A DNA stretch of 64,000 nt from Chryseobacterium sp. Leaf394 (GCF_001424105.1 NZ_LMQH01000002.1:94063-158062); one strand, 5' to 3'; shown: positions 16,424 through 25,683, counted from the stretch's first letter. The notes: generated from the sequence alone by a model not told the origin. Numbers and translations are program-made.

Positions 16424-19400
16424 TTAAAATTTAGCACTTAAACCCAGTTGCGTTGTGATTGCCGCAGGCCTGTTGATACCTCTGCCGGCAGCAGCCCATT
16501 CAGGATCGTATCCGTCAAACTTTGTAAATACAAATGGATCCAGCACATTTACATATAATCTTAAATTATTCATTTTGATTCTCTTCAAAAAGTCTGCATC
16601 AAAAGTATATCCCAATGAAATATTTTTCACCTTAACAAAAGAGACATCTCTGTAGTATCCAAATCCGCTTTGCCAGAATGTACCTGCACCAGTACCGATT
16701 GCACCGGGTCTTGGGTTGGAATTATTAGCATTTGCCTCCAAACCGGCAGAATTACTGGGAACAAAATATTCCATAGCCATTTTTTGTCTTCCTCTGTCTG
16801 AAACATCAGCAAACATTTGATGGAATGTACTTAAGACAGTCTGTCCCTGGTTGGTTATTACAGAGAAATTGAAATCAAATTTCCCTACAGTAAGCCTTGA
16901 GTAAAAACTCCCCTGCCATTTTGGTACAGCACTTCCGATTACCGTTCTGTCGTCAGCATTAAATTTTCCATCCCCATTTAAATCTTTTGGCCTGGCCTGC
17001 CCGGGTGCCATTCCGTAAGAAGCTGCCTGAGCTGCTTCACTTTCCTGCCATACTCCGTCGAAAACATAATTATAATTAGGATTAAGGTGAGCTCCTAAAA
17101 TCAAATTATTACCTATATCACTTACCCTGTTCTGACCGTAGATAGACTCTAATTCGTTTACATTTTTAGTAAAGGTAAACGTCGTTTCCCAGGTTATAAA
17201 ATTGGTTTTGATATTTTTTGTGGTAAGCAATACTTCAACACCCTTGTTCCGTACGGATCCAACATTTGAATAGGTACGTCTATATCCGTTTTCAGCTGGT
17301 GGTTGCTGAGGATAAATCAAATCTTCGGAAAGTCTGTCGTATACATCTACAGTACCTGTAATTCGATTTCTCAATAATCCAAAATCAACCCCAAAGTTTA
17401 ATTCTCTGGTTTTTTCCCACGTTAAAGTTCTGTTTGCCAAATTGGCACTTTGCCAACCTGGAACCAATACGCCGCCATTTGCGTAAAAAGTCTGCTGATT
17501 AAGCAATGCCAGAGTTTGGTAAGGGTTTACATTATCATTTCCGGTATATCCTATACTGGCTCTCAGTTTTAAATCTGAAATTGCTTTTACATTTTCCAAA
17601 AATGATTCTTTCTTCAGTTTCCAGCCTAAAGCAAGCGACGGGAAAACAGTCCACTGGTTACCGGATGCTAAAACAGAAGATCCATCCCATCTTGATGAAG
17701 CTGTAAGCAGGTATTTGTCTTTAAAACTGTAATTTAACCGTGCAGCAAATGAACTCAATGTTCTTTTCATATAAGGAGGTATTTCACCTCTGTTATCCAA
17801 CTGGAAACTGGCAGGTAAACCGGCTCCCAAATTATAATATCCTGTACCAAAAGGCATCCCATAAGAATAACCGTAGCTCCACTGATCTGTACTGGAATAA
17901 ATACTCTGAAGAAGCAGTAAGCTCACATCATGAATATCATTGAATGTATGTTTTAAATCAATTTGATTATCCCATGTGTAGTTGAAGTTTTCTGTTTTGT
18001 AAAGCGATGCTGAGTTTTGGTTATTTGTAGCAATACCAATATTAGTTTCTGCAGCATTTGAAATTCCTAAAGCTGACTGATTAAATCCACCCGAGAAAGT
18101 TGTCTTGAATGACATCCATTTCACCGGTTGATACTGTAAAAATACATTCCCAACGACCTGCCAGCTTTTTTCATTCTGTTGAGAGTTCGCGATTTCTACC
18201 AAAGGATTTATAGTACTCGTTTTGTTAATAGCCCATGAACCGTCAGGATACAAGAGTTTTCCCGGTAAAGTAAATAATTTTCCAACAATGTCATTACCCT
18301 GAGCATCTACCGCATAAGGAGAAATAAGAGGGCTAAAACTGAATGCCGACTGCATCGCCGTATCACTGCCATAGTCAGTGATTATTCTGGCCAGGGTTAT
18401 ATTAGCACCCGTGGTAAACTTAGAATTAATTTTATGATTTACTCCGAGTTTGAAAGTATATTTCTTGTTTGAATCATTTTCTATAAGTCCCTCATTTCCC
18501 TGAACACCGAATGAAAGATTATAGGCCATTCCACCATCTGATCTCCCTGCAATATTTAAATAGTGATTCTGCATAGTACCCGGCTGAAGTACAGCATCAT
18601 ACCAATCGAAGTTGTATCCGTTATTCGCTCTCTGCACCAAGAGTGGACTTTGATTTCCGGCCAGAGATGCAAGGTTTGCAGGAGTCTGCGTAAGTGGAGT
18701 TGCGCTCAAATAGGCTGCCTGATGAAACTTCCACCATTCCGCTCCTGTCATCATCTGGGGAAGACGTGCCGCGGTTCTGATACCGTAGGATGTTTCAAGA
18801 GAAACATTAACGCCTGATTTTACTGTTGCACCACTTTTTGTGGTAACGATTACGACACCACTTGCTCCCCTTGAACCGTAAATTGCCGCTGAAGATGCAT
18901 CTTTCAAAACATCCATTCTTGCGATATCCTGAGGATTCAGAAAGTCAATATTATCTGTGGGAACACCGTCTACGACGTACAAAGGGTTTCCTGAAGAGAT
19001 CAAAGAGTTGTTTCCTCTGATAGTCATTTTAAAACCATCCCCCACTCTTCCTGAGTTTGCAGATATATTCACACCCGCCATACTTCCCTGGATCGCTTCC
19101 AGTGGACTTGTTGTATTTCTTTCTACGATTCTTTCGGCACTCAGTGTGTTCACTGAGCCTGTAAGATCGGTCTTTTTTACAGATCCGTATCCTACAATTA
19201 CAACCTGTTCAATATTTTTTGTTTTATCTTCCTGCAGAGGAATGGCAATGAAGCTTCGGTTATCTACTGGTATAGTCTGTGTCTGGAAACCGTCTGTTGT
19301 AACAGAAAGAGCTGACTGATCTTTAAGAAGCGTAATAATGAAGTTCCCTTCTGCGTCTGTAGTTACAGTGTTTTCGGTTCCTTCCTCAGTTACTTTGACA

Positions 19401-19546
19401 TTAGGCATGGCCGCCTGTTTGTCGTTTGTGATTTTTCCGCTCACTTCTTTCCCCTGCTGTGCAAATACTACTGCGGAAGAAAAGAGAAACAAGACAGCGA
19501 GCTTTTTGCGAACAAAGCCGGAACCTGTTAGTTTTTCAAATGACAT
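16424..19546 (-). CDS. SusC/RagA-family TonB-dependent outer membrane transporter
   Basis: A 1040-residue outer membrane transporter. Order: signal peptide (to about residue 30, VVFAQQG), a carboxypeptidase-regulatory-like beta domain (GKEVSGKITNDKQ, about 33-110), a TonB-box region (EQVVIVGYGSVKKTDLTG), the plug with SGNPLYVVDGVP and SAAIYGSRGASGVVIVTTK, and a beta barrel to the C-terminus (LGLSAKF). It works with the SusD protein encoded next. No anti-sigma interaction domain is seen at the N-terminus. An exported oligomer or peptide is the likely cargo, but nothing nearby says which. Confidence 0.95.
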   Translation of the reverse strand: MSFEKLTGSGFVRKKLAVLFLFSSAVVFAQQGKEVSGKITNDKQAAMPNVKVTEEGTENTVTTDAEGNFIITLLKDQSALSVTTDGFQTQTIPVDNRSFIAIPLQEDKTKNIEQVVIVGYGSVKKTDLTGSVNTLSAERIVERNTTSPLEAIQGSMAGVNISANSGRVGDGFKMTIRGNNSLISSGNPLYVVDGVPTDNIDFLNPQDIARMDVLKDASSAAIYGSRGASGVVIVTTKSGATVKSGVNVSLETSYGIRTAARLPQMMTGAEWWKFHQAAYLSATPLTQTPANLASLAGNQSPLLVQRANNGYNFDWYDAVLQPGTMQNHYLNIAGRSDGGMAYNLSFGVQGNEGLIENDSNKKYTFKLGVNHKINSKFTTGANITLARIITDYGSDTAMQSAFSFSPLISPYAVDAQGNDIVGKLFTLPGKLLYPDGSWAINKTSTINPLVEIANSQQNEKSWQVVGNVFLQYQPVKWMSFKTTFSGGFNQSALGISNAAETNIGIATNNQNSASLYKTENFNYTWDNQIDLKHTFNDIHDVSLLLLQSIYSSTDQWSYGYSYGMPFGTGYYNLGAGLPASFQLDNRGEIPPYMKRTLSSFAARLNYSFKDKYLLTASSRWDGSSVLASGNQWTVFPSLALGWKLKKESFLENVKAISDLKLRASIGYTGNDNVNPYQTLALLNQQTFYANGGVLVPGWQSANLANRTLTWEKTRELNFGVDFGLLRNRITGTVDVYDRLSEDLIYPQQPPAENGYRRTYSNVGSVRNKGVEVLLTTKNIKTNFITWETTFTFTKNVNELESIYGQNRVSDIGNNLILGAHLNPNYNYVFDGVWQESEAAQAASYGMAPGQARPKDLNGDGKFNADDRTVIGSAVPKWQGSFYSRLTVGKFDFNFSVITNQGQTVLSTFHQMFADVSDRGRQKMAMEYFVPSNSAGLEANANNSNPRPGAIGTGAGTFWQSGFGYYRDVSFVKVKNISLGYTFDADFLKRIKMNNLRLYVNVLDPFVFTKFDGYDPEWAAAGRGINRPAAITTQLGLSAKF

Positions 19547-19651
19547 AATTGATTAGTGTTTTTTGTGAGTTTAAATTTGCTGTTTCCGACAAGTAATTTG
19601 AGCTTAGCTACTTCACAAATTTCTTATCATAAAAATTATGAAAAACCTCTG

Positions 19652-19665
19652 CGTAATCGATTGCA
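19652..19665 (-). promoter_or_regulatory. LacI-family type operator upstream of susC
   Basis: The minus strand reads TGCAATCGATTACG, which fits the general LacI-family operator TGnAAnCGnTTnCA at every fixed position except the last. A half-site-like CGTTTGC follows at 19666-19672. It lies about 105 bases upstream of the susC ATG, a reasonable position for control of the operon. The regulator gene is not in this window. Confidence 0.45.
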
Positions 19666-19972
19666 CGTTTGCGTTTGATTTTTCTGTTTTCTATATTAAA
19701 CTTTTTTTAATATAATTTTAATAATTTTTAACATTGAGAACGAATTATTTTTTAAAAAACTGATTTTCAATAATTTATTTTTACTTCATATTTGAAATAA
19801 AACATGATTTTTATCAGTTTTTTACTAAAATAATCTCATAATTTTTCCCAAAATGGCAGGCAATATCGCAATATTGTTATCGATTACACAAAAATGCTCT
19901 GCTTAATTTCCCGGAATTTTCTGAAATAACTTTCATTTTCAGTTTAAAAAACACATTAAAATGCTTCTAAAA

Positions 19973-20008
19973 AAAGCAATAAAAAAACTGCCTTTGCGAG
20001 GCAGTTTT
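19973..20008 (-). terminator. Terminator of the lipoprotein gene at 20112
   Basis: AAAACTGCCT (19984) and AGGCAGTTTT (19999) form a perfect 10-base stem with a 5-base loop; on the minus strand a run of T follows. It is about 100 bases past the lipoprotein stop. Confidence 0.8.
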
Positions 20009-20111
20009 CAGTTTAAAAGGATAATTTTTTCCGACACTTTCAACTAACTCAGATAGCTTTTTTAAAAGCAATTAATCTTAATCTACTTGAAAGTTTTATT
20101 CATATAAAACA

Positions 20112-21011
20112 TCAAAGAGCCTTATAAATATATTTTTGAAATTGACTCTGGTCAGATACAGGATAATTCTGTGAATCATACAGATAAGTATAAGCTCCCG
20201 GAATTGCTGGTATCGGTGAAGGATTAATAACCGTAAAATTAGTTACGTTGTTTGCTGACAGCGAAGAAAAATTAGCAGGGTGCAACAGACTCCAGGCTAC
20301 AAAAAATGATTTTGGCAATGTGGTGTAAGGGTTAATTTTTGAATCATAACCATCAAAATTATACGAGATGTTTGCAACAACCGAAGACATATCCGGAACA
20401 CCTGTGGGACTTGTTATTCCCATTTCCGTAGCCACTTTTGTGATATTATCTCCTGTATTTGTAATTGTATAATTGGTGAAATGAGTATAAGTGCTTCCTG
20501 ATTTTTTCTTCTCAACAATTTTGGTCATTTTGCCCGCGCCATCGTAGGTGTAGGTGTATTCACTGTTGAAACTTGGCATAGTGCCTGCCATCGTCGTACA
20601 AGTGGTGTAATTAATCTTTCCGCTGGAATCGTACGTAATGTTGTAATCATACGACAGTCCGTTCGCTGGTACAGAACCGTTGACTTCCTGCTCAAATTTC
20701 ACCCTGGAAATCTTCCCTGCTGTATAAGTAACTCTTCCGATAAGATATGAATTGGGACCGCCTGATTCCTTGAAAATTGCTTTCTCCAGGGTGGTTCCTG
20801 TAGTGACATATTCCTGATTGACATCCGTATTTACAGTAATTTTGTGTAAAATCCGCGGACCCAGGATTGTAGTTGTGCTCCCGCCACTTCCCGGGGGATT
20901 ATTCGGATTGTTAAGGCTGTTGTTGATGGGATCTGCAGTTGTATTGTCACATGAAGACAGAAAACCTAAAAATAATGCTGAAACTCCTGTAATAAAATTG
21001 TTTTTGGTCAT
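20112..21011 (-). CDS. Lipoprotein of unknown function, similar to the one at 13605
   Basis: A 299-residue lipoprotein with signal peptide ending at Cys21 (LGFLSSCDNTT). A flexible low-complexity linker (NNSLNNPNNPPGSGGSTTT) joins the lipid anchor to a beta-rich domain with YD-repeat-like strands (YTYDGAGKMTKIVEKK). The C-terminal part (SKINPYTTLPKSFF, then YLYDSQNYPV) lines up with the protein at 13605 (TQINPHTLLPFAYK, then YSYDPQTYMT). The function is unknown. It has its own -7 box and terminator, so it is a single-gene unit upstream of the SusC operon. Confidence 0.8.
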   Translation of the reverse strand: MTKNNFITGVSALFLGFLSSCDNTTADPINNSLNNPNNPPGSGGSTTTILGPRILHKITVNTDVNQEYVTTGTTLEKAIFKESGGPNSYLIGRVTYTAGKISRVKFEQEVNGSVPANGLSYDYNITYDSSGKINYTTCTTMAGTMPSFNSEYTYTYDGAGKMTKIVEKKKSGSTYTHFTNYTITNTGDNITKVATEMGITSPTGVPDMSSVVANISYNFDGYDSKINPYTTLPKSFFVAWSLLHPANFSSLSANNVTNFTVINPSPIPAIPGAYTYLYDSQNYPVSDQSQFQKYIYKAL

Positions 21012-21032
21012 AAGTTTTTAATTAATTTGAAA

Positions 21033-21040
21033 CAAATATA
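21033..21040 (-). promoter_or_regulatory. Candidate -7 box for the lipoprotein gene at 20112
   Basis: Reads TATATTTG on the minus strand, 21 bases before the ATG. Same sequence and nearly the same spacing as the box of the related lipoprotein gene at 13605. Confidence 0.5.
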
Positions 21041-21081
21041 AATTATTTTCAACATTAAAGGACTTATATTATCTAATTAAC

Positions 21082-21118
21082 AAAAAAAAATCTAAAAACG
21101 TGTTTTTAGATTTTTTCT
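21082..21118 (-). terminator. Terminator of mfd
   Basis: AATCTAAAAAC (21089) and GTTTTTAGATT (21102) pair perfectly around two bases; a run of T follows on the minus strand. It lies 14 bases past the mfd stop. Confidence 0.8.
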
Positions 21119-21131
21119 TGCTGGGATTATT

Positions 21132-24100
21132 TTAACCGAGAATTGCTTTAAGTAATTTATTCACCTCATCCACATTTTTAACTTTATCTTTCCGCATCAT
21201 GAGATTATTGCCTTCTTTTCCTGCTTTTTCTTTCAGCTGTGCCTGCGCCGGATTCTGAGTCAAATAAGAAATTATATTTCTGAATTTTTCGGTCTGATAA
21301 AATTTATCCTGCGGATTGGATGGGAAATAACCGAGGAAAACACTGTTTTTCATCACAATCTTTTCGAAGCCAATTTCGGCAGCAAGCCATTTAAGGGCAA
21401 CACTTTTAAGAAGATTGACTACCTCTTCAGGCAGTTCCCCAAACCGGTCTTTTAATTCTGCTTCAAATTTCTGCAGGTCATTTTCATTATCTATCTCAGC
21501 TAATTTCTGATACAGCAACAATCTTTCTTCGGTGCTTGAAACATACGAATCAGGCAACATCAGTTCAAGATCTGTGTCGATGTTGACTTCTTTTACGGAT
21601 TTAAATAATTTCTGGCGGTCTTCTTCATTTTCAAATAAACTTCCGAATTCCTCATCGTCTTTCAGCTCTTCCAAAGCTTCCTGCATCATTTTCTGATACG
21701 TTTCAAAACCCATTTCATTGATGAATCCACTCTGCTCTCCACCTAGAAGATCGCCGGCACCACGAATTTCCAAATCTTTCATGGCAATCTGAAAACCACT
21801 TCCCAAATCTGAAAACTGCTCAATCGCTTCCAGTCTTTTTTTTGCATCAGATGTAATCATATCTAAAGGAGGCGTGATGAGATAACAGAAGGCTTTTCTG
21901 TTACTTCGCCCTACCCGTCCTCTCATCTGGTGCACATCTGCCATCCCGAAACGCTGTGCATCATTGATGAAAATCGTGTTGGCGTTCGGTACATCCACCC
22001 CACTTTCAATGATTGTGGTTGAGACCAAAACGTCGTATTTTCCTTCCATGAAATCGAGAATATTCTGCTCAAGCTGTTTTCCGTCCATCTGACCGTGTCC
22101 CGTAATCACTTTCGCATCCGGAACAAGCCTTTGAATTAAACCTGCAATATCTTTCAGATTTTCGATTCTGTTGTTGATAAAATAAACCTGCCCGTCACGT
22201 TGCAACTCGTATGAAATGGCATCCCTTAAAAGTTCTTCATCAAAACCAACCATGTGTGTTTCCACAGGCTGTCTGTTGGGTGGTGGAGTTTTTATTACGG
22301 AAAGGTCGCGCGCGGCCATCAGAGAAAACTGTAATGTTCTCGGAATCGGCGTAGCTGTTAGCGTCAGAGTATCGACATTTGATTTGAAAGTTTTGAGTTT
22401 ATCTTTTACAGCAACTCCAAATTTGTGCTCTTCGTCGATTACAAGCAGACCTAAATCTTTAAATTTCACTTTATCTGAAACCAGCTGATGTGTTCCGATA
22501 ACGATGTCAACTTTTCCTTCTTTAAGTCCGGCGAGAGTTTCAGATTTCTGTTTTGCCGTTCTGAAACGGTTTAGATACGAAATATTCACCGGGAAATCTT
22601 TCAGTCTGTCTTTAAAACTTCTGTAATGCTGAAATGCAAGAATCGTAGTCGGCACAAGAATAGCCACCTGCTTTCCGTCAGTAGCTGCTTTGAAAGCGGC
22701 ACGAATAGCAACTTCAGTTTTCCCGAAACCTACGTCTCCGCAGACCAGACGGTCCATCACCGTTTCTGCTTCCATGTCTTTTTTAACATCGATGGTCGCT
22801 TTTTCCTGATCGGGCGTATCTTCATAAACGAAACTGGCTTCCAACTCGTTCTGAAGGTAAGAGTCGGGCGAATAGGAAAATCCTTTTGCCATTTTTCGCT
22901 GGGCGTATAATTTAATTAGATCAAAAGCAATCTGTTTAACCTTGGCTTTTGTTTTCTGTTTTAAAGATTTCCATGCCGGTGATCCCAATTTACTTAAAAC
23001 GATTTCTTTTCCGTCTGGACCGTTGTATTTTGAAATTTTATGAAGCGAGTGGATGCTTACATATAAAAGATCTCCGTTTTTATAGACCAGTTTGAAACAT
23101 TCCTGTACTTTTCCGTCGTTGTTTACTTTTACAAGACCCATGAATTTTCCGATACCGTGATCGATATGGGCGATGTAATCTCCAACTTTTAAAGACATTA
23201 AATCTTTTAAAGTCAGCTGTTCAGATTTGGCAAACGAATTTTTGGCCTTATAACGTTGGTAGCGGTCGAAAATCTGATGATCTGTATAAACGATTATTTT
23301 ACTGTCGGGATCTACGAAACCTTCATGAAGTTCAGATTTAAAACTTTTAAATTTAATTTCACGCTTGCCGGAATCACCTCTGCCTACATCTTCGAAGATA
23401 GATTCGAGTCGTTCTTTCTGCTTTTCGCCGGAAAATGAGATCCACATTTCGTAACCTGCAGCCTCTTTCTCTTCGAGATCTTCCACCAGCAATTCAAAGT
23501 TTTTGTGGAATGACGGCTGTGAAGTCTGATTGTAAACAACGGAAGCCTGATGAGGGATGTCGGATGCCAAAGCACCTGAAAAATCTACTCTTTTAAACTT
23601 TTTATACTCAAACAGGAAATCTTCATCAGAAATAAATAATTCCTGTGGCGATCTGTGGGCAATATCTTTATTTAGACCGTCAAATTTTTCCAGGGCTTTT
23701 TCGTAGAAACTTCTGATTTTTGATTTTGAAGATTCCAGATCTTTGGAAACAATCAGAGATTCTTTAGGCAAAATTTCGAGAAGAGAAACCTTTGTTCCCG
23801 AAACAGAAAAATTCATATTGGAAACCAGCTGAAAACTGTCTACTTTTGAAACCGAAAGCTGCGTCTCAATATCAAATGTTTTGATGTTTTCCACTTCATT
23901 TCCGAAGAAAGTAATTCTGTACGGCTTCTCGTTGGAATAGGAATACACATCTACAATTCCTCCACGCACAGAAAATTCGCCCGGCTCGGAAACAAAATCA
24001 GTCTGATTAAACTGATAATGGTTTAAAAGTTCATCCACAAAATCAAAATCAAGCTGATCGCAGACCTTGATGTTATGCGAAATAGCTTTAAAATCTTCCT

Positions 24101-24512
24101 TTTTCAAAACTTTTTCAGATAAAGCTCCGGCGTAGGCAACAATCACTTTCGGATATTTGCCTGCATTGATTTTATTTAAAACCTCTGTTCGGAGAACAAG
24201 ATTGGCGTTCTGTGTTTTCTCCACCTGATAAGGCTCCAGATGTGTTGCAGGAAAATAAAGTACTTTTTCTTTCCCCAAAAGATCTTCCATCTCGGTACTT
24301 ACGTACAGAGCATCTTCTTTATCATCAATAATATAAAGAATTGTTTTTTTGTTTGTGAGAAAAAGTTCGGCTACAAAAACCGTTGGTGCAGAGCCGGCAA
24401 AACCCTTTACAGAAACGTGATTTTCCTTTTCAAGAACCGTAAAAATATCTTTTCCGAATTCTTTCTTTAAGAAAGAAGGAAGAAGTGTTTTATCTATATT
24501 TTTTAGCTGCAT
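21132..24512 (-). CDS. mfd: Transcription-repair coupling factor
   Basis: A 1126-residue DNA translocase that removes stalled RNA polymerase and recruits UvrA to the lesion. Visible domains: UvrB-like N-terminal modules (to about 340), an RNA-polymerase-interacting CarD-like domain near 440-545 (LKVGDYIAHIDHGIGKF), then a RecG-like helicase core with Walker A GDVGFGKTEVA near 590, the DEEHKFG box near 690, an ESGVDVPNANT motif and QMRGRVGRSNRKA near 862. A TRCF C-terminal domain follows at about 960-1070. The length is normal and no key motif is missing. DEEHKFG in place of DEEQRFG is a mild variant. Confidence 0.97.
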   Translation of the reverse strand: MQLKNIDKTLLPSFLKKEFGKDIFTVLEKENHVSVKGFAGSAPTVFVAELFLTNKKTILYIIDDKEDALYVSTEMEDLLGKEKVLYFPATHLEPYQVEKTQNANLVLRTEVLNKINAGKYPKVIVAYAGALSEKVLKKEDFKAISHNIKVCDQLDFDFVDELLNHYQFNQTDFVSEPGEFSVRGGIVDVYSYSNEKPYRITFFGNEVENIKTFDIETQLSVSKVDSFQLVSNMNFSVSGTKVSLLEILPKESLIVSKDLESSKSKIRSFYEKALEKFDGLNKDIAHRSPQELFISDEDFLFEYKKFKRVDFSGALASDIPHQASVVYNQTSQPSFHKNFELLVEDLEEKEAAGYEMWISFSGEKQKERLESIFEDVGRGDSGKREIKFKSFKSELHEGFVDPDSKIIVYTDHQIFDRYQRYKAKNSFAKSEQLTLKDLMSLKVGDYIAHIDHGIGKFMGLVKVNNDGKVQECFKLVYKNGDLLYVSIHSLHKISKYNGPDGKEIVLSKLGSPAWKSLKQKTKAKVKQIAFDLIKLYAQRKMAKGFSYSPDSYLQNELEASFVYEDTPDQEKATIDVKKDMEAETVMDRLVCGDVGFGKTEVAIRAAFKAATDGKQVAILVPTTILAFQHYRSFKDRLKDFPVNISYLNRFRTAKQKSETLAGLKEGKVDIVIGTHQLVSDKVKFKDLGLLVIDEEHKFGVAVKDKLKTFKSNVDTLTLTATPIPRTLQFSLMAARDLSVIKTPPPNRQPVETHMVGFDEELLRDAISYELQRDGQVYFINNRIENLKDIAGLIQRLVPDAKVITGHGQMDGKQLEQNILDFMEGKYDVLVSTTIIESGVDVPNANTIFINDAQRFGMADVHQMRGRVGRSNRKAFCYLITPPLDMITSDAKKRLEAIEQFSDLGSGFQIAMKDLEIRGAGDLLGGEQSGFINEMGFETYQKMMQEALEELKDDEEFGSLFENEEDRQKLFKSVKEVNIDTDLELMLPDSYVSSTEERLLLYQKLAEIDNENDLQKFEAELKDRFGELPEEVVNLLKSVALKWLAAEIGFEKIVMKNSVFLGYFPSNPQDKFYQTEKFRNIISYLTQNPAQAQLKEKAGKEGNNLMMRKDKVKNVDEVNKLLKAILG

Positions 24513-24871
24513 AAATTATTTTGGTATCAACGACAAAAGCGATTTCAAGAATTGTTCCTGAAACCGTAATCTGCTGCAAAAATACGCAAATTTATATTTG
24601 AGACGGCACATTGCAATACATCAACATTGAGATGGAACTGAATTTTATTGCGAAATACTGGAATTAAATATTTGATTCTAAAAAGAGAGAAGGTAATTTA
24701 CCAACATATTACTGCGTCTATCATCTCAGCGAAATGTATCAATATTGCAGTATGTTTTGTATTCTAAAAATTATCCCAAATACTATAAAGTTCGTTAAAA
24801 AACCTCTGATATTTTCTTCTTCGGCACGTCGTTTGGAAAAGACCATAACCTAACCAAACAGTTTAAGTATT
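24513..24871. other. 359-base intergenic region between divergent mfd and a small lipoprotein gene
   Basis: No gene was found. A minus-strand -7 box for mfd lies at 24577-24584. An imperfect inverted repeat, AACATAttACTGC at 24703-24715 and GCAGTATGTT at 24747-24756, lies in the middle and has no run of T, so it does not look like a terminator. No TAnnTTTG box was found for the lipoprotein gene at 24872. Confidence 0.5.
24577..24584 (-). promoter_or_regulatory. Candidate -7 box for mfd
   Basis: Reads TATTTTTG on the minus strand, 64 bases before the mfd ATG. A TTG on that strand at 24614-24616 is about 29 bases away, farther than usual. Confidence 0.35.
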
Positions 24872-25264
24872 ATGAAAAATTTAATGAAAATTTTCGGTGT
24901 TTTAGTGCTTGTGATGTTCACAGCGATAAGTTTATCTTCTTGCAAGGACGACGACGATCCGGCAGACAACGATTTCTTCGCAGGAACTTACAAAGGAAGT
25001 ATTTCGTATAATGACGGAAGCACAAATATCAACACCAACGACGGAAGTGTTTTCGTAACCAAAATCGCAAGCGGAACAAAATACAACTTTACATTCAGCA
25101 ATGGAATTCCTGATCTTAACGGTCTTGAATTTCAGAAACAGGGAGATAACACCCTGGTAATGGTTGGTTCTAATGGAACGATGTATGTGAGAATCGACAA
25201 CAACGACCTCAAAATCGCATACCTGAAGGATGGTAAAACCTGGACAGCCAACTGCGTCAGATAG
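24872..25264 (+). CDS. Small surface lipoprotein of unknown function
   Basis: A 130-residue lipoprotein. The signal peptide ends at Cys24 and the mature protein starts CKDDDDPADND, a strong match to the acidic surface-export signal of Flavobacteriia lipoproteins. The rest predicts short beta strands (GTYKGSISYNDGS, GTKYNFTFSNGIPDL, NTLVMVGSNGTMYVRI), like a small lipocalin-type or immunoglobulin-like barrel. It has one further Cys near the end (TANCVR). No family is recognised. It is a single gene with its own terminator. Confidence 0.85.
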   Translation: MKNLMKIFGVLVLVMFTAISLSSCKDDDDPADNDFFAGTYKGSISYNDGSTNINTNDGSVFVTKIASGTKYNFTFSNGIPDLNGLEFQKQGDNTLVMVGSNGTMYVRIDNNDLKIAYLKDGKTWTANCVR

Positions 25265-25284
25265 ATTTAAAAAAAATGTAACTC

Positions 25285-25322
25285 AAAAACCTGCTTCAAA
25301 TCATTGATGCAGGTTTTTTTTG
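25285..25322 (+). terminator. Terminator of the small lipoprotein gene
   Basis: AAAAACCTGC (25285) pairs with GCAGGTTTTT (25309), with CAA/TTG pairing possible inside the loop; a T run follows. Confidence 0.85.
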
Positions 25323-25355
25323 ATTAGAAGACTTCATAAACTTTTGATGTCGTGT

Positions 25356-25386
25356 TTGTTATGATGAATATTTATTTTTATATTTG
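25356..25386 (+). promoter_or_regulatory. Promoter of the small repeat protein gene
   Basis: TTG at 25356-25358 and TATATTTG at 25379-25386 are 20 bases apart, a near-ideal Bacteroidota promoter. The start codon follows 24 bases after the -7 box. Confidence 0.65.
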
Positions 25387-25409
25387 ATTTAAAATTTAAA
25401 AAAATATAC

Positions 25410-25655
25410 ATGAAGAATTTAATTACAGCCCTGTTCCTCATCATCGGATTGGGAATTGCTCAGGCACAACAGGTTGCTCCTGCAACAAAAGCAGCACCTA
25501 AAACCGCAAAAACAACAAAAGCTGCCGCACCCAAGCCCGCTGCAAAACCTGCCGTAAAGCTTAAAAAAGACGGAACTCCTGACAAAAGATACAAGGAAAA
25601 TCAGAAACTGAAAAAGGACGGTACGCCAGACAAAAGATATAAAGTGAATAAATAA
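25410..25655 (+). CDS. Small exported basic protein with two KDGTPDKRYK repeats
   Basis: An 81-residue protein: signal peptide 1-20 (GIAQAQ), a flexible Ala/Lys/Pro/Thr stretch (21-50), then two identical 12-residue repeats, LKKDGTPDKRYK, at 51-62 and 67-78, followed by ENQK and VNK. Lysine and arginine make it strongly positive, so the mature form probably binds nucleic acid, phosphate-rich polymer or the cell surface. The repeat recalls the small basic adaptor domain of chlorella viruses (PBCV_basic_adap), by memory only. It has its own promoter and terminator. Confidence 0.8.
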   Translation: MKNLITALFLIIGLGIAQAQQVAPATKAAPKTAKTTKAAAPKPAAKPAVKLKKDGTPDKRYKENQKLKKDGTPDKRYKVNK

Positions 25656-25683
25656 TCACTTACATTTTAAATAAATAAAACAC

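Larger units (their letters stand above)
19547..20111. other. 565-base intergenic region upstream of susC
   Basis: Contains no convincing gene. It holds the regulatory DNA of susC (including a LacI-type operator at 19652-19665), a long AT-rich stretch at about 19680-19840 with many T and A runs, and the terminator of the lipoprotein gene at its right end. A clear TAnnTTTG box for susC was not found; GAAATTTG at 19613-19620 on the minus strand is the nearest match. Confidence 0.6.

Noticed and set aside
19547..20111. Possible RNA gene in the long gap upstream of susC
   Set aside because: Apart from the operator and the terminator of the next gene the gap is AT-rich without stable structure, so no RNA gene can be supported by eye.
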